From an uncultured Lachnospiraceae bacterium (GTDB lineage Bacteria; Bacillota; Clostridia; Lachnospirales; Lachnospiraceae), in the NCBI GenBank assembly GCA_910585465.1, contig CAJUEW010000014.1:31415-95414 (forward strand): a stretch of DNA of 64,000 nucleotides. The letters run 5' to 3'. This document shows, piece after piece, positions 8,902-16,821 of this stretch. Both the position numbers and the translations under genes were made by a program. Within the stretch, counting starts at the first letter, position 1, and each line of letters opens with the position of its first letter. Under the pieces are notes generated by a model. The model was given only the letters and a program-made list of their open reading frames with translations. It did not search any database and was not told the origin of the DNA.

Positions 8902-10314
8902 TCAAATATCTTCCTCATACAATGGTTTTTCGGAGGTCTTATAGGCATCTGTCAGGAATTTTCCATACTCTATATAGGAATATTTTCCTGTTTTAGAATC
9001 CAGCCGCAGTCTTGCGCAGAGAATGGTCACCTGATATAAAAATGCCTTTTCCCCTGCCGGAATGCGGAAGCTGATGGTCTCCGTCTGGCTATGGCTCCAC
9101 TGATCTGTCAGGGAAACATTAAAGCCAAATTTTGCGCCTGCTTTAAAAACTGTTGCATTTATTTCAAAATTGACTTCCGCGGAAATTCCCACCGTAGTCT
9201 GCGTCATAAACCCGCTGGTCAGACTTTTGGAGTAAGTTGTTTCGGTTTCAGACATTGTATTATCAATGAATCCTACCTTCTGTAAATCGGTAGAATAAAA
9301 GACCATAGCTTCCGCATACTCTGTATCTGTTTTACAGGGAAGGGAGTTTATAAATGTCTCCATAACTGCCGGCGGCAGAAAATCATAAACCTTAATCTGA
9401 GAAACAATCGGTATGGAATTATGAAGAAGACAGCATGCGCCTTTTTTCCTTGCCAATACCATAGCATAATGCTTATCCAGCGTATCAGTGTCCATGTATA
9501 ACACTGACCTTGCGCTTATATTCAAAGTCGTCTCATGTTTTGGCTCCTTCTTTTTTTCCTTGTAATTTCTGATCTGCAGACGCCAGTTGCATGTGGCGAC
9601 TCCGACACCATCGCAGCTCCGGCTTTTAGGGTCATAGTTATATACCAGCATTATGACACGGTTGCCTGTAGCGTCATAATCCTGTTCAACGTCACTTTGA
9701 TTCAGATTTTCCAATGCGTTGGAGAATGTGGCATTCAGTGTTGTTTTGTCAATTCCTTGTACCGTGGCGGCCGTACATGCCGTAGCGGCTCTCGTAAACA
9801 TTTGCTTTATGGCTTCTACAGTAGAAAACTGCTCCTTTATTTCCCTTTCCGGTTCCTCTGCATAAGGAAAGTCTTTCGCATTATTCTTCAGGTATGTATA
9901 ATTATCAATTTCCTGAATTATAAGAAGCTTTGAAGTGAACTGCCCTGTCGGTCCTTCTTCCCACGATCCGTCGGCTGCCTTTTTAAACCGGTCATAGAGC
10001 AGTGTTTCCAGGACGTTTTTGCTGTCTATGGATGACAGCATATTATCTGACAGCTGTTCCATCTTTATCTTTCCGCCATCCTTGTATACCCCAAAGGTGG
10101 TAAGGCTTCCAAGCCCGATTCTGGACGTCACATCCTCAATATTTTTCTTCAGCTTTTCACCATATGTTTCGCTGCAGTAAAGACCGAGAGCATTCAACTG
10201 CTTTGTCAGTTCCTCCGGATTCAGCTGTGTGGCCGGACGTTCATCCAGTTTGATGGGAATCCCATCAATATGAATCCCTTGGTTTGCCCTTGCTTCCGAT
10301 ACAATTAACGCCAT
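8902..10314 (-). CDS. Leaderless protein with aerolysin-like (ETX/MTX2-type) pore-forming C-terminal half
   Basis: A 470-aa protein of unknown function. Residues about 354-425 have the features of an aerolysin-type pore-forming module: alternating Ser/Thr-rich beta strands (ETETTYSKSLTSGF), an insertion-loop-like amphipathic stretch (SAEVNFEINATVFKAGAKF), a second S/T-rich strand (SLTDQWSHSQTETISF), then RIPAGEKAF, like the conserved Pro-Gly turn of the family. The N-terminus (MALIVSEARANQG) has no signal peptide and no membrane segment. The N-terminal 350 residues match nothing I recognise. It lies on the same strand as Wadjet, about 430 bp upstream, and starts 183 bp from subtilase-tail copy A. 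A cell-internal role such as abortive membrane permeabilisation is possible. The family call comes from sequence pattern only. Confidence 0.6.
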   Translation of the reverse strand: MALIVSEARANQGIHIDGIPIKLDERPATQLNPEELTKQLNALGLYCSETYGEKLKKNIEDVTSRIGLGSLTTFGVYKDGGKIKMEQLSDNMLSSIDSKNVLETLLYDRFKKAADGSWEEGPTGQFTSKLLIIQEIDNYTYLKNNAKDFPYAEEPEREIKEQFSTVEAIKQMFTRAATACTAATVQGIDKTTLNATFSNALENLNQSDVEQDYDATGNRVIMLVYNYDPKSRSCDGVGVATCNWRLQIRNYKEKKKEPKHETTLNISARSVLYMDTDTLDKHYAMVLARKKGACCLLHNSIPIVSQIKVYDFLPPAVMETFINSLPCKTDTEYAEAMVFYSTDLQKVGFIDNTMSETETTYSKSLTSGFMTQTTVGISAEVNFEINATVFKAGAKFGFNVSLTDQWSHSQTETISFRIPAGEKAFLYQVTILCARLRLDSKTGKYSYIEYGKFLTDAYKTSEKPLYEEDI

Positions 10315-10374
10315 ATTTGTCTCCTCCTTATTTTGTTATGGATAATGTTACAATACCACAGTCAATTCCATTTT

Positions 10375-10418
10375 AATGGAATTAAGTTATTCTGTTTTTT
10401 GAATAACTTAATTCCATT
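10375..10418. repeat. Perfect 18-bp inverted repeat upstream of the aerolysin-like gene
   Basis: AATGGAATTAAGTTATTC (10375-10392) is repeated in exact inverse form at 10401-10418 around an 8-nt T-rich loop. A further copy of the AATTCCATT half lies just before it (from 10363), so two mutually exclusive hairpins can form. Neither strand has a U-run directly after the stem, so it is not a standard terminator. It lies about 60 nt upstream of the start codon at 10314. Operator, leader switch or recombination site are all possible. Confidence 0.7.
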
Positions 10419-10496
10419 TGTCAACCTGACATCAAACACATACAATAAAATTTTCCACATCAACTACAAAATCAGGAAAATGACTTTAAAACAACT

Positions 10497-10539
10497 CTAC
10501 CCCGGCAGACTCTCCCTCACACACAGCGCCCCATATCCC
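10497..10539 (-). repeat. Subtilase 3'-end repeat, copy A
   Basis: This 43-bp segment reads on the minus strand as the C-terminal tail GYGALCVRESLPG followed by TAG, the end of the subtilase encoded at 23127-24815. By eye it matches the intact gene end at 35 of 43 positions. It marks a putative integration junction. To its right begins the shared element end at 10540-10676; to its left is the region of the aerolysin-like gene. Confidence 0.85.
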
Positions 10540-10676
10540 GCGTGTGTCAAGTTACTGTCACAAACTTTTTTCAATTTTTTTGATTGAAAATCGCTGAAAG
10601 CCGCATAACTTCGTGGGGCGTGTGGTTCATTATTGCTAAGTTAGGGCAAAATTGGTGGTAAATTATTGTCAAGTTG
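10540..10676. repeat. Shared element end with arm-like direct repeats, copy A
   Basis: This sequence is closely repeated at 12501-12602 and 16822-16962, each time directly after a subtilase-tail repeat. Within it the motif TTATTGTCAAGTT or a variant recurs: about 10545-10553, 10630-10643 (TTATTGCTAAGTTA) and 10661-10676 (AATTATTGTCAAGTTG). A conserved T-rich run and a GCATAACTTCGT block lie between. Repeated short motifs at an element end are what arm-type recombinase binding sites look like; that role is inferred. Confidence 0.7.
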
Positions 10677-10812
10677 ATAAGTCCGCAATGCTGCCATTAC
10701 TTTCTTCATGACTAACACAAGCAACGACATGGTAGTGGTTCTTTCTACATTCACTGAAAAATCTTTTAAGGAAATGTGCAGAAGACAAAAAAGAAACCGA
10801 ACGATAAGATTA

Positions 10813-11670
10813 TCATCGCTCTGTTTCCTTTTTGCTTTTTGGGGACTGTCGCTCAGAAGCATTATCCACTTGCAGCACCGTATTATCTGATAGTTCTTTA
10901 CCTTCCAGCGGCATCTCCCGTTGTTCCCTTAATTCCCGGAGTTGTCCTATAACGGACGGCTTCTTTGCTTTCAAAGACGCAAGTATTTCATTCACATTAG
11001 ACTGCGTAGTGACACCAGGATACTTTTTTCCAAACTCAACCAGCATGTCTTTGGAATTCTTTTCTTCCTCCGTGACTGCCGCATAAATGGTTTCATAGTT
11101 CCCTTTCTTCAACGCATCATGGATAAAGGAAACAGAATCCGCCGGAAATTCGTCCCAGCCTCCATAAAGATTGTGTACTGCCATATCAATCCTGTCTTTG
11201 GAAATTGGATCATCTCTGCGCTCATGTTCCGCAAGGATTCCAATAATATCTGAAAGGTCATTCTTATATTTTCTGCCGGAGCGCAGCTTCATGGCGATGA
11301 GATATTCCGCTGACACCGTGCGGATCTGGAGGACATTTGAAAATGTCTTGTAATAAACAGAAAACTGCTCCAGCTTCGGTGAATAAGAATCCGTACGCAT
11401 AAAATCAGAATTCAGCCATCCATGAGGAAGATTGTATCTGTCACCAACCTTGCCTACAGCCTCTTTCATGGCTGAGGAAGCATGGATTACCGCATCCACA
11501 TCCGTTGTCATTTCACGGAACCCATACCCCGTAAGGACGGCAGCCCCGCCAATCAGAATGATCTCTGCCGGGACTGCCGTGCCATTCCGCTTCTTAAATT
11601 CTTTTGCTAATTCTTTCAACATGGTATCAAGGTTCTCTTTTGTAAATACACTTGTACCTTTAGATGACAT
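10813..11670 (-). CDS. DUF6036-like nucleotidyltransferase, putative toxin of an HTH/NTase pair
   Basis: A 285-aa protein with the nucleotidyltransferase-fold signature IILIGGAAVLTGYGF, then TTDVDAVI, i.e. the GG...DxD pattern of the MNT/AbiEii/DUF6036 superfamily that transfers NMP groups. The C-terminal 60 residues are charged and probably disordered. I chose the ATG at 11670 over a codon at 11691 because GAGG lies at proper distance and the start overlaps the end of the upstream HTH gene by 11 nt. The HTH/NTase pairing resembles toxin-antitoxin or abortive-infection modules; toxicity is inferred. Confidence 0.75.
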   Translation of the reverse strand: MSSKGTSVFTKENLDTMLKELAKEFKKRNGTAVPAEIILIGGAAVLTGYGFREMTTDVDAVIHASSAMKEAVGKVGDRYNLPHGWLNSDFMRTDSYSPKLEQFSVYYKTFSNVLQIRTVSAEYLIAMKLRSGRKYKNDLSDIIGILAEHERRDDPISKDRIDMAVHNLYGGWDEFPADSVSFIHDALKKGNYETIYAAVTEEEKNSKDMLVEFGKKYPGVTTQSNVNEILASLKAKKPSVIGQLRELREQREMPLEGKELSDNTVLQVDNASERQSPKSKKETER

Positions 11671-12229
11671 TACGCACCTCACTCTCCACAATGTTAAACT
11701 GCAAAAATTCAGGGATTGCCTCCTGTAGCGCTTTTATTTTCGGTGCATCGCTACCAGAGACAAATGCTGCCGTCAATATGCCGGTGGAATAAAGCGGCTC
11801 CTTTAATTTGCAACAGCGCAGATCATCATAACTTGTACAGACTGGGACACTGTTTATTCGACTGATATAATCCAGCATTGCCAGCAAATACAGACATTCC
11901 CGATACCATCCCCTCTGGTAGTACACCCTGATATCATCCTGCTCCAACGTATCTATGATAAAATCAATGTCACCCATTTCTTTTACCCGGTGGCATACAC
12001 TGCTTTTATAAAGTTCAAAGCTGTCCCTCTCTTCGGATGAAAACTCTAACAGGGATTCCATGGACACTCCAAGCGCTTCTGCAATCTTATAGACTGTCTT
12101 TACGGAACAGTTTTCGAGCTTTGTCTTCCCATTACATATATCACAGATCGTAGTATACGGAACTCCGCTATTTTGGGAAAGTCTATATTTTGTGACAGCT
12201 TTCTGCTCCATCAGTTTATTCACATTCAT
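11660..12229 (-). CDS. XRE-family HTH protein, putative antitoxin/repressor of the NTase pair
   Basis: A 189-aa protein with an N-terminal Cro/CI-type helix-turn-helix (residues about 4-65, KAVTKYRLSQNSGVPYTTI, then KIAEALGVSMESLL). The C-terminal domain is not recognised. A GTG start at 12238 is possible, but the ATG at 12229 has AAGGTGG at suitable distance. The downstream nucleotidyltransferase start overlaps its stop, so the two are translationally coupled. A 20-bp near-palindrome 56 bp upstream is a likely self-operator. Confidence 0.8.
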   Translation of the reverse strand: MNVNKLMEQKAVTKYRLSQNSGVPYTTICDICNGKTKLENCSVKTVYKIAEALGVSMESLLEFSSEERDSFELYKSSVCHRVKEMGDIDFIIDTLEQDDIRVYYQRGWYRECLYLLAMLDYISRINSVPVCTSYDDLRCCKLKEPLYSTGILTAAFVSGSDAPKIKALQEAIPEFLQFNIVESEVRNVI

Positions 12230-12284
12230 ACAGTCCACCTTCCTTCTATCAATGGAATCTCCAGAAATAATATGGTTATTTCAG

Positions 12285-12304
12285 TATAACGACATGCCGT
12301 TATA
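12285..12304. promoter_or_regulatory. Candidate operator of the HTH repressor
   Basis: TATAACGACATGCCGTTATA is a 20-bp palindrome with one mismatched central pair, located 56-75 bp upstream of the HTH start codon. Size, symmetry and position suit a Cro/CI-type dimer site for autoregulation. There is no independent evidence of binding. Confidence 0.5.
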
Positions 12305-12457
12305 AAGTCAATCAGAAAAATTTTCAAACAACATTGCAAAGAATTTCGTCTTTCGTGCAAATTCCGGCTACTTATCTTATTCATCGAAAAATAAACACTT
12401 TATTCGACACTATATTTCACAAAAAACATACAAACCAACCTTAAAATCTACTTTCTT

Positions 12458-12500
12458 TTACCCCGGCAGACTGTTTTCCACACAAACCGCCCCATACCCC
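12458..12500 (-). repeat. Subtilase 3'-end repeat, copy B
   Basis: The minus strand reads GYGAVCVENSLPG then TAA, again the subtilase C-terminal tail. By eye it matches 37 of 43 positions of the intact gene end, including the block CGCCCCATACCCC common to nearly all copies. To its left (about 12381-12450), AT-rich sequence resembles the flank of the intact copy, e.g. AATAAACACTTTATTCGACA. Confidence 0.87.
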
Positions 12501-12602
12501 GATTGTGTCAAGTTAATGTCACGAACTTTTTTCACTTTTTTTAGCAAAATCTCTGGAAACCGCATAACTTTGTTGGGGTTGTAATAAATTAATGTCAAAT
12601 TG
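12501..12602. repeat. Shared element end with arm-like direct repeats, copy B
   Basis: Matches the element end after copies A and C: TGTGTCAAGTTAATGTCACG, a T-rich run, a CGCATAACTTTGTTGGGG block, then TTAATGTCAAATT. It is shorter than the other two copies, and its last motif is degenerate. Confidence 0.68.
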
Positions 12603-12605
12603 CTT

Positions 12606-12715
12606 TAGGAAAAATTATTTTTTCAATATAATTTACTACAACTCCTCCGCGATCTAAGAGAATTTAACTCTCATCAGATTATCCTATGCATCTTCCCTTC
12701 CACACAATTCGTATA
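12606..12715 (-). pseudogene. Remnant of a TOTE-type helicase C-terminus
   Basis: The minus strand reads GREDA-stop-DNLMRVKFS-stop-IAEEL, clearly related to the end of the intact helicase at 16973-19921 (GREDAWDNLMRIKS...VAVELL). Two in-frame stops and loss of everything upstream show that it is dead. It occupies the same position relative to its element end (copy B) as the intact gene does to copy C, so this unit probably once carried a related helicase. Confidence 0.75.
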
Positions 12716-12798
12716 TTTCACTCTTTCAAATGTCTCCTCATATACTTAGATAATCCTCCATCGTCAGCCGAACAGTGTAATTCCAGATATTTTTTGTG
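12716..12798. other. Short gap before the DUF4062 gene end
   Basis: AT-rich sequence between the helicase remnant and the end of the DUF4062 gene; no gene, terminator or repeat was recognised. Confidence 0.3.
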
Positions 12799-15651
12799 CT
12801 ATTCTTCAACCATGCTTTTTTCCATTTCAGCGCATACCATTCTAACAACGTAGTTAGTATCATGTTTGCATTTTGAAATGATATAATCTTTGGTTTCATC
12901 CGAAATTCCACTTACTTTATGAAGATTCCGCATAATCAAGTTTTTAATATATACACTGCCTGAATCTATAAGGGTCGCTAATTGATGATTTACAATGCCT
13001 TTATTCTCTGAATTGCGAGACAGTGCGAGAAAAATACGCGTTGCATTCCACCTTATATCTATAAACTCAGAACGTAGCCATTGTAGAACATTTTGAAGAA
13101 TAATGGCTTCTACTCTAGCCGGTAGCATAATCGTATCTGTAGTCTCCAAATATTGAATAATCAGATTAGTTACTGCGATTATAGTTGCCACACTATCTTG
13201 AATATAAGGCATCAATTCAAGAATGTCATTATACACATCTTTGCCCATAGAGCTATACAAAAACTGCAATCCAATTTTCAGAGAAATGCTATCAATATTG
13301 GAAGAAATAATTGAGTACTCCGCTACTTCAATTGTCTCTTGCTGAATAAATAATTCCTCATATATGCTTTGATTGCGTTTATAATCCTCCGGATATCTTA
13401 CCGCAATACAGATGAGGAGTGCTATTGCATCAAGTTTTATTGAAATACCCTCTTTAGAAATAAGAAGTGTATCTGCTATCGTAGATATGAGCATATCCAT
13501 TGTTTCGGAATTACATGCCACCTCTTTCCTCAATAAAATGGTTCTTACAGTTGCAATCTCACGTATACCATGTCCAAAATAAGCACCATTTTTTCCCTGT
13601 ATTTCATTGCTTTCCTTGATCTTTTCTACATATTCCTTCACAAATACGGGCATGTCCTCTTTTTCATTTTCAGTAGTTTCCAATTTATAAATTCCTCTGT
13701 AATAGTCTGGAAAATACTCTGCTACCTTCTTATTCATATCTTCTGTCAAAACAATATTTTGCTTTCTAAGAATGCACAAAAAGGTAGGGGAATAATTAAT
13801 TTCCTCTCGTTCCTTTTCACTATCAAGCAAACGGTTAATATGTTCAACCAAATCCTGTGCAGATTCAGTGCTCATCTTTCGCAAATCAATACGATTGGCA
13901 ATAAAGTTAAACATCTCTATATACCAGCGCCTATAATGCTTTTCAATAAACTGACAGCAAATTTCACTGAGTGTATCTTGCGACATACGATAAGCTACAC
14001 CTGAGAGGCACTTGAATATATCCTGACCGATAGACACAACAGAACTCTCACTACTTAACCAAGATTTCATTTCACCGACAGTAGATTTTGCGTAACGTTC
14101 AAAACATTCATCATCCAAGAAATAACCTACCGCACCAAATGCTAACCACTGGCTGCTTAACCTTTTATGTTTGATTGGATGATTTAAGCAAAAATCCATA
14201 ATTGACGCGGCTTCTTCGGAAGATAAATTATTTAAAATTTCAGGATAAGAATCTTGAATCCCCTTAATTTCCTTTCCTTCAAAAATCGCAAGTTTATACA
14301 AGTTTAGTTTAAAGTTCCAATCATCATATTTACAACATAAATAGAATACAAAATTTCTTATTTTCTCATAGATAAGTAAAATATGAGTCAAAGAGCCATT
14401 ATACATAGATACTATAAAGGAGCTTGCAAGCATTTCACCATATTGATCTAAATTATTACCTAAAGTGACCGAATAAGGAGATTCTGTTTTCTTTTTGTAC
14501 AAACCTTCTATATATTTTTCGTACAATGATTCATCAATACGGTCTAAAATAGGGTAGTAGAGTTCTTCGTTACTTTCCGTTAGTTCTTTTTGTGCTGGTG
14601 CATCGGAAAATTTATTTCTTGCCGTGCAACAAACCCAGTGTTCATTGCGCAAATCTACCAAAATATCTTTTATGATCCATGTCGGCTGATTCGTTTCCTT
14701 TGCAAGGTTCAACGCCTCTTCAAGGTATTCTACACACTTTTCGATATCTCCGGAAAAATGCGCCTGTATTGCCCGCCAACGCATCTGAACAATTTGATAA
14801 TGCCCATCATCCTGCTGTGCTTTCAGTACATCCAAATACATTGCTGTATTAAAGTATTTAATGGATTTTCCTTCAAACAATATTGGAAGGAACTGAAGCC
14901 CCCATTCGTCAAATTCGCTTGTTTTTTCCATTTCATCCTGAAATCTACCTCGGGAATATCCAAGCACAAACTTTAGTATATAATCTCTGCATTTATCCAC
15001 ATTCTTTAATGCTGTTTTTGGAATTGTAGGCAACTGATATTTTTCCGTTCCTGCAACTTCTACACTTTGAATCTCATCGGCCTCATTTGGTTTTAATACG
15101 ATTCTTCCAGTACAATAATAATGATAGACAGCAATAATATCATCAAGTAATGCCCGAGAGCCACATTGACTTAATTCATAAAAACTATGAACTGTCTTGC
15201 TTTTGGCAAAATGTGCACCCATTAGACTTTGTTCTAATGTGGTTTTTTCCTTTTGAGTTTCATCGCAAAAATAATACAAGGCTTTAATGTTATACTTTTT
15301 GACAATATCGATTTCAGCCTGCACTCCTGGATTGATTCCATCAGCATTATCAATCAAGAAAATACAAATGTCACTGTCTTCTAACGCCCATGTATAGTGA
15401 ACACCTGCAGGTAATGTAGATGCTCCTTTTCCTTCAAAAGTATACACATCGGCTAATTGTGTAGATTCAATAGCATTTTTCAACTCAATTCGCACTTTAT
15501 CATACTTCTCAACTCCACAAATGGAACTAATAAATACCTTTATTTTTTGACCTGAAGCCATTAACAAAGGAGATATTCTTTCCTCTGCTTTTGTATACTC
15601 CCATGAAAGTCCACCAACAGGTGTGCTTATTCCTGTTAATCTTACGCCCAT
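12799..15651 (-). CDS. DUF4062 (TIR-like) protein with long helical repeat C-terminus, putative defence effector
   Basis: A protein of about 950 aa. Near residues 38-140 it has the DUF4062 pattern: KVFISS at the first strand, a following acidic/arginine helix, then DSDICIFLIDN and KALYYFCDE strands. DUF4062 is related to TIR/SEFIR folds and is often fused to NTPase or repeat domains in bacterial conflict proteins. Here no P-loop is visible. The rest is helical and ends in HEAT-like repeats (about 850-945, e.g. RWNATRIFLALSRN, VRMVCAEME). I chose the ATG at 15651 over TTG at 15663 because GGAG sits 6 nt before it. It follows the KilA-N gene by 46 nt on the same strand. No nuclease or NADase residue can be assigned by eye. 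Confidence 0.7.
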   Translation of the reverse strand: MGVRLTGISTPVGGLSWEYTKAEERISPLLMASGQKIKVFISSICGVEKYDKVRIELKNAIESTQLADVYTFEGKGASTLPAGVHYTWALEDSDICIFLIDNADGINPGVQAEIDIVKKYNIKALYYFCDETQKEKTTLEQSLMGAHFAKSKTVHSFYELSQCGSRALLDDIIAVYHYYCTGRIVLKPNEADEIQSVEVAGTEKYQLPTIPKTALKNVDKCRDYILKFVLGYSRGRFQDEMEKTSEFDEWGLQFLPILFEGKSIKYFNTAMYLDVLKAQQDDGHYQIVQMRWRAIQAHFSGDIEKCVEYLEEALNLAKETNQPTWIIKDILVDLRNEHWVCCTARNKFSDAPAQKELTESNEELYYPILDRIDESLYEKYIEGLYKKKTESPYSVTLGNNLDQYGEMLASSFIVSMYNGSLTHILLIYEKIRNFVFYLCCKYDDWNFKLNLYKLAIFEGKEIKGIQDSYPEILNNLSSEEAASIMDFCLNHPIKHKRLSSQWLAFGAVGYFLDDECFERYAKSTVGEMKSWLSSESSVVSIGQDIFKCLSGVAYRMSQDTLSEICCQFIEKHYRRWYIEMFNFIANRIDLRKMSTESAQDLVEHINRLLDSEKEREEINYSPTFLCILRKQNIVLTEDMNKKVAEYFPDYYRGIYKLETTENEKEDMPVFVKEYVEKIKESNEIQGKNGAYFGHGIREIATVRTILLRKEVACNSETMDMLISTIADTLLISKEGISIKLDAIALLICIAVRYPEDYKRNQSIYEELFIQQETIEVAEYSIISSNIDSISLKIGLQFLYSSMGKDVYNDILELMPYIQDSVATIIAVTNLIIQYLETTDTIMLPARVEAIILQNVLQWLRSEFIDIRWNATRIFLALSRNSENKGIVNHQLATLIDSGSVYIKNLIMRNLHKVSGISDETKDYIISKCKHDTNYVVRMVCAEMEKSMVEE

Positions 15652-15697
15652 ATCTTTCTCCAAACTAATTCAAATCTTCGTATATATATACCACTCT

Positions 15698-16534
15698 TTA
15701 CTCAATCAATTTTATCTGCTCTGCCGCATTAAGAATATTCAACTGATACTCCGCAATCTCTTTTAAAATATGAAATCTTTCAGTCTTACTTCTCCCCTCA
15801 CGGATCATTTGCGCATTATGTGTCTCCAGATTGGATAAAACCGTCAATTCACTAATTGAAGCAAAATCTCTTACATTATTCTTTTTTGCTAATTCAGGAT
15901 TCTCATTTCTCCATGCTTTTGCAGTAAAACCAAATAATGCAACATTCAAAATATCTGCTTCCTCTGCATATGCCAGCCACTCCAAGTTTTCTTTATAATT
16001 TCCAGATGGAATCAAGTAATTTTTGACTGCGTCCGTCTGAATCAAATAATTATTTTTAGACAAAAATCTTTTTGCATCCCACTCAATTTGCTTCGCATCA
16101 TTCTCCGCTTCTTTCAATCTTTGGAATTCTTTGATCAAGTATAATTTAAAAACAGGACTGATTGCCGAGGCAAACTCAAACGCAATATCTTTATGTGCAT
16201 AAGTTCCTCCATATTTTCCACGCTTCACAAATAATCCTATCGCTTCTGTCTTTTCAATCCATTCTGAAACGCTTAACACAAATGTATGTAAACCTGCCTC
16301 ACTTTTAAAGTGGTCGAATTCGACCACTTTAAAAGCAGGATTATATATCTGCTCCCATGTTCCTAAAAATTCTAATGTTGCTCTGTTACGCATCCAATTT
16401 TTTACAACATCTGCTCCTCTCGACTCACCAACTTTTGCTTTAGCGATATCGGTTATACAAATGTAATCATCAAAATTCTCTTCAGACACAGTAATATTAA
16501 TATTTTGCACCACAATCGCTTTACTTTTCGCCAT
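15698..16534 (-). CDS. KilA-N domain DNA-binding protein
   Basis: A 278-aa KilA-N domain protein of the type found in Firmicutes and Bacteroidetes accessory regions. Supporting patterns are DYICITDIAKAK, VVKNWMRNRATLEFLGTWE and the conserved core GKYGGTYAHKDIAFEFAS, then KLYLIKEFQRLKE. The C-terminal third is charged and helical. The ATG at 16534, with GAGGAG 7 nt before it, is preferred over TTG at 16561. It is first in a two-gene group with the DUF4062 gene and may be its regulator or DNA sensor. A perfect 34-bp palindrome lies within the coding sequence at 16302-16335. Confidence 0.85.
   Translation of the reverse strand: MAKSKAIVVQNINITVSEENFDDYICITDIAKAKVGESRGADVVKNWMRNRATLEFLGTWEQIYNPAFKVVEFDHFKSEAGLHTFVLSVSEWIEKTEAIGLFVKRGKYGGTYAHKDIAFEFASAISPVFKLYLIKEFQRLKEAENDAKQIEWDAKRFLSKNNYLIQTDAVKNYLIPSGNYKENLEWLAYAEEADILNVALFGFTAKAWRNENPELAKKNNVRDFASISELTVLSNLETHNAQMIREGRSKTERFHILKEIAEYQLNILNAAEQIKLIE
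16302..16335. repeat. Perfect 34-bp palindrome inside the KilA-N gene
   Basis: The 17-nt arm CTTTTAAAGTGGTCGAA (16302-16318) is followed with no spacer by its exact inverse complement (16319-16335), centred on GAATTC. It encodes the conserved segment around KVVEFDHFK, so it is compatible with a functional protein, yet a perfect 34-bp match is far beyond what coding constraint requires. It may be an intragenic operator or a recombination product. Confidence 0.85.
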
Positions 16535-16778
16535 TCTTTTCTCCTCTATCGTATCAACCAAAATCTTTACTATTAAAAGTATATCATATCACTTTCATTT
16601 CATCAATCTTTTTCGAACGTAAGTTCTGTTTTTATCCGCGATTTTCTATTATTAAAAAAACACTTATCTATATTTATCAACTGTCAAATATAAGATTCAA
16701 ACAATGCATAGCAAACACTTAATTTGACAAAATATCTGATAATATAAAGTACTTATTATTCCAAAAATCTCCCTGATT
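16535..16778. other. Gene-free right end of the C-B unit
   Basis: AT-rich region between subtilase-tail copy C and the KilA-N start. The part next to copy C resembles the flank of the intact subtilase end: CAAACACTTAATTTGACA and AAAGTACTTATTATTCC correspond to the two arms of the inverted repeat at 23058-23105. It probably contains the promoter of the KilA-N/DUF4062 genes, but no clear -35/-10 pair was identified. Confidence 0.4.
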
Positions 16779-16821
16779 CTACATAGGAATACTGTTTTCA
16801 ACGCAAAGCGCCCCATACCCC
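16779..16821 (-). repeat. Subtilase 3'-end repeat, copy C
   Basis: The minus strand reads GYGALRVENSIPM then TAG, the subtilase tail with four substitutions relative to the intact gene's GYGALCVENSLPR. By eye 36 of 43 positions match. It separates the integrase/AlbA_2/helicase unit from the KilA-N/DUF4062 unit. Confidence 0.87.

Noticed and set aside
8660..8996. Plus-strand frames of 71-89 codons upstream of jetA
   Set aside because: Overlapping frames with no start signal or domain, partly antisense to the aerolysin-like gene.
10641..10862. 73-codon minus-strand frame after the nucleotidyltransferase
   Set aside because: It overlaps the NTase gene end and the repeat element end; its composition is not protein-like and no domain is seen.
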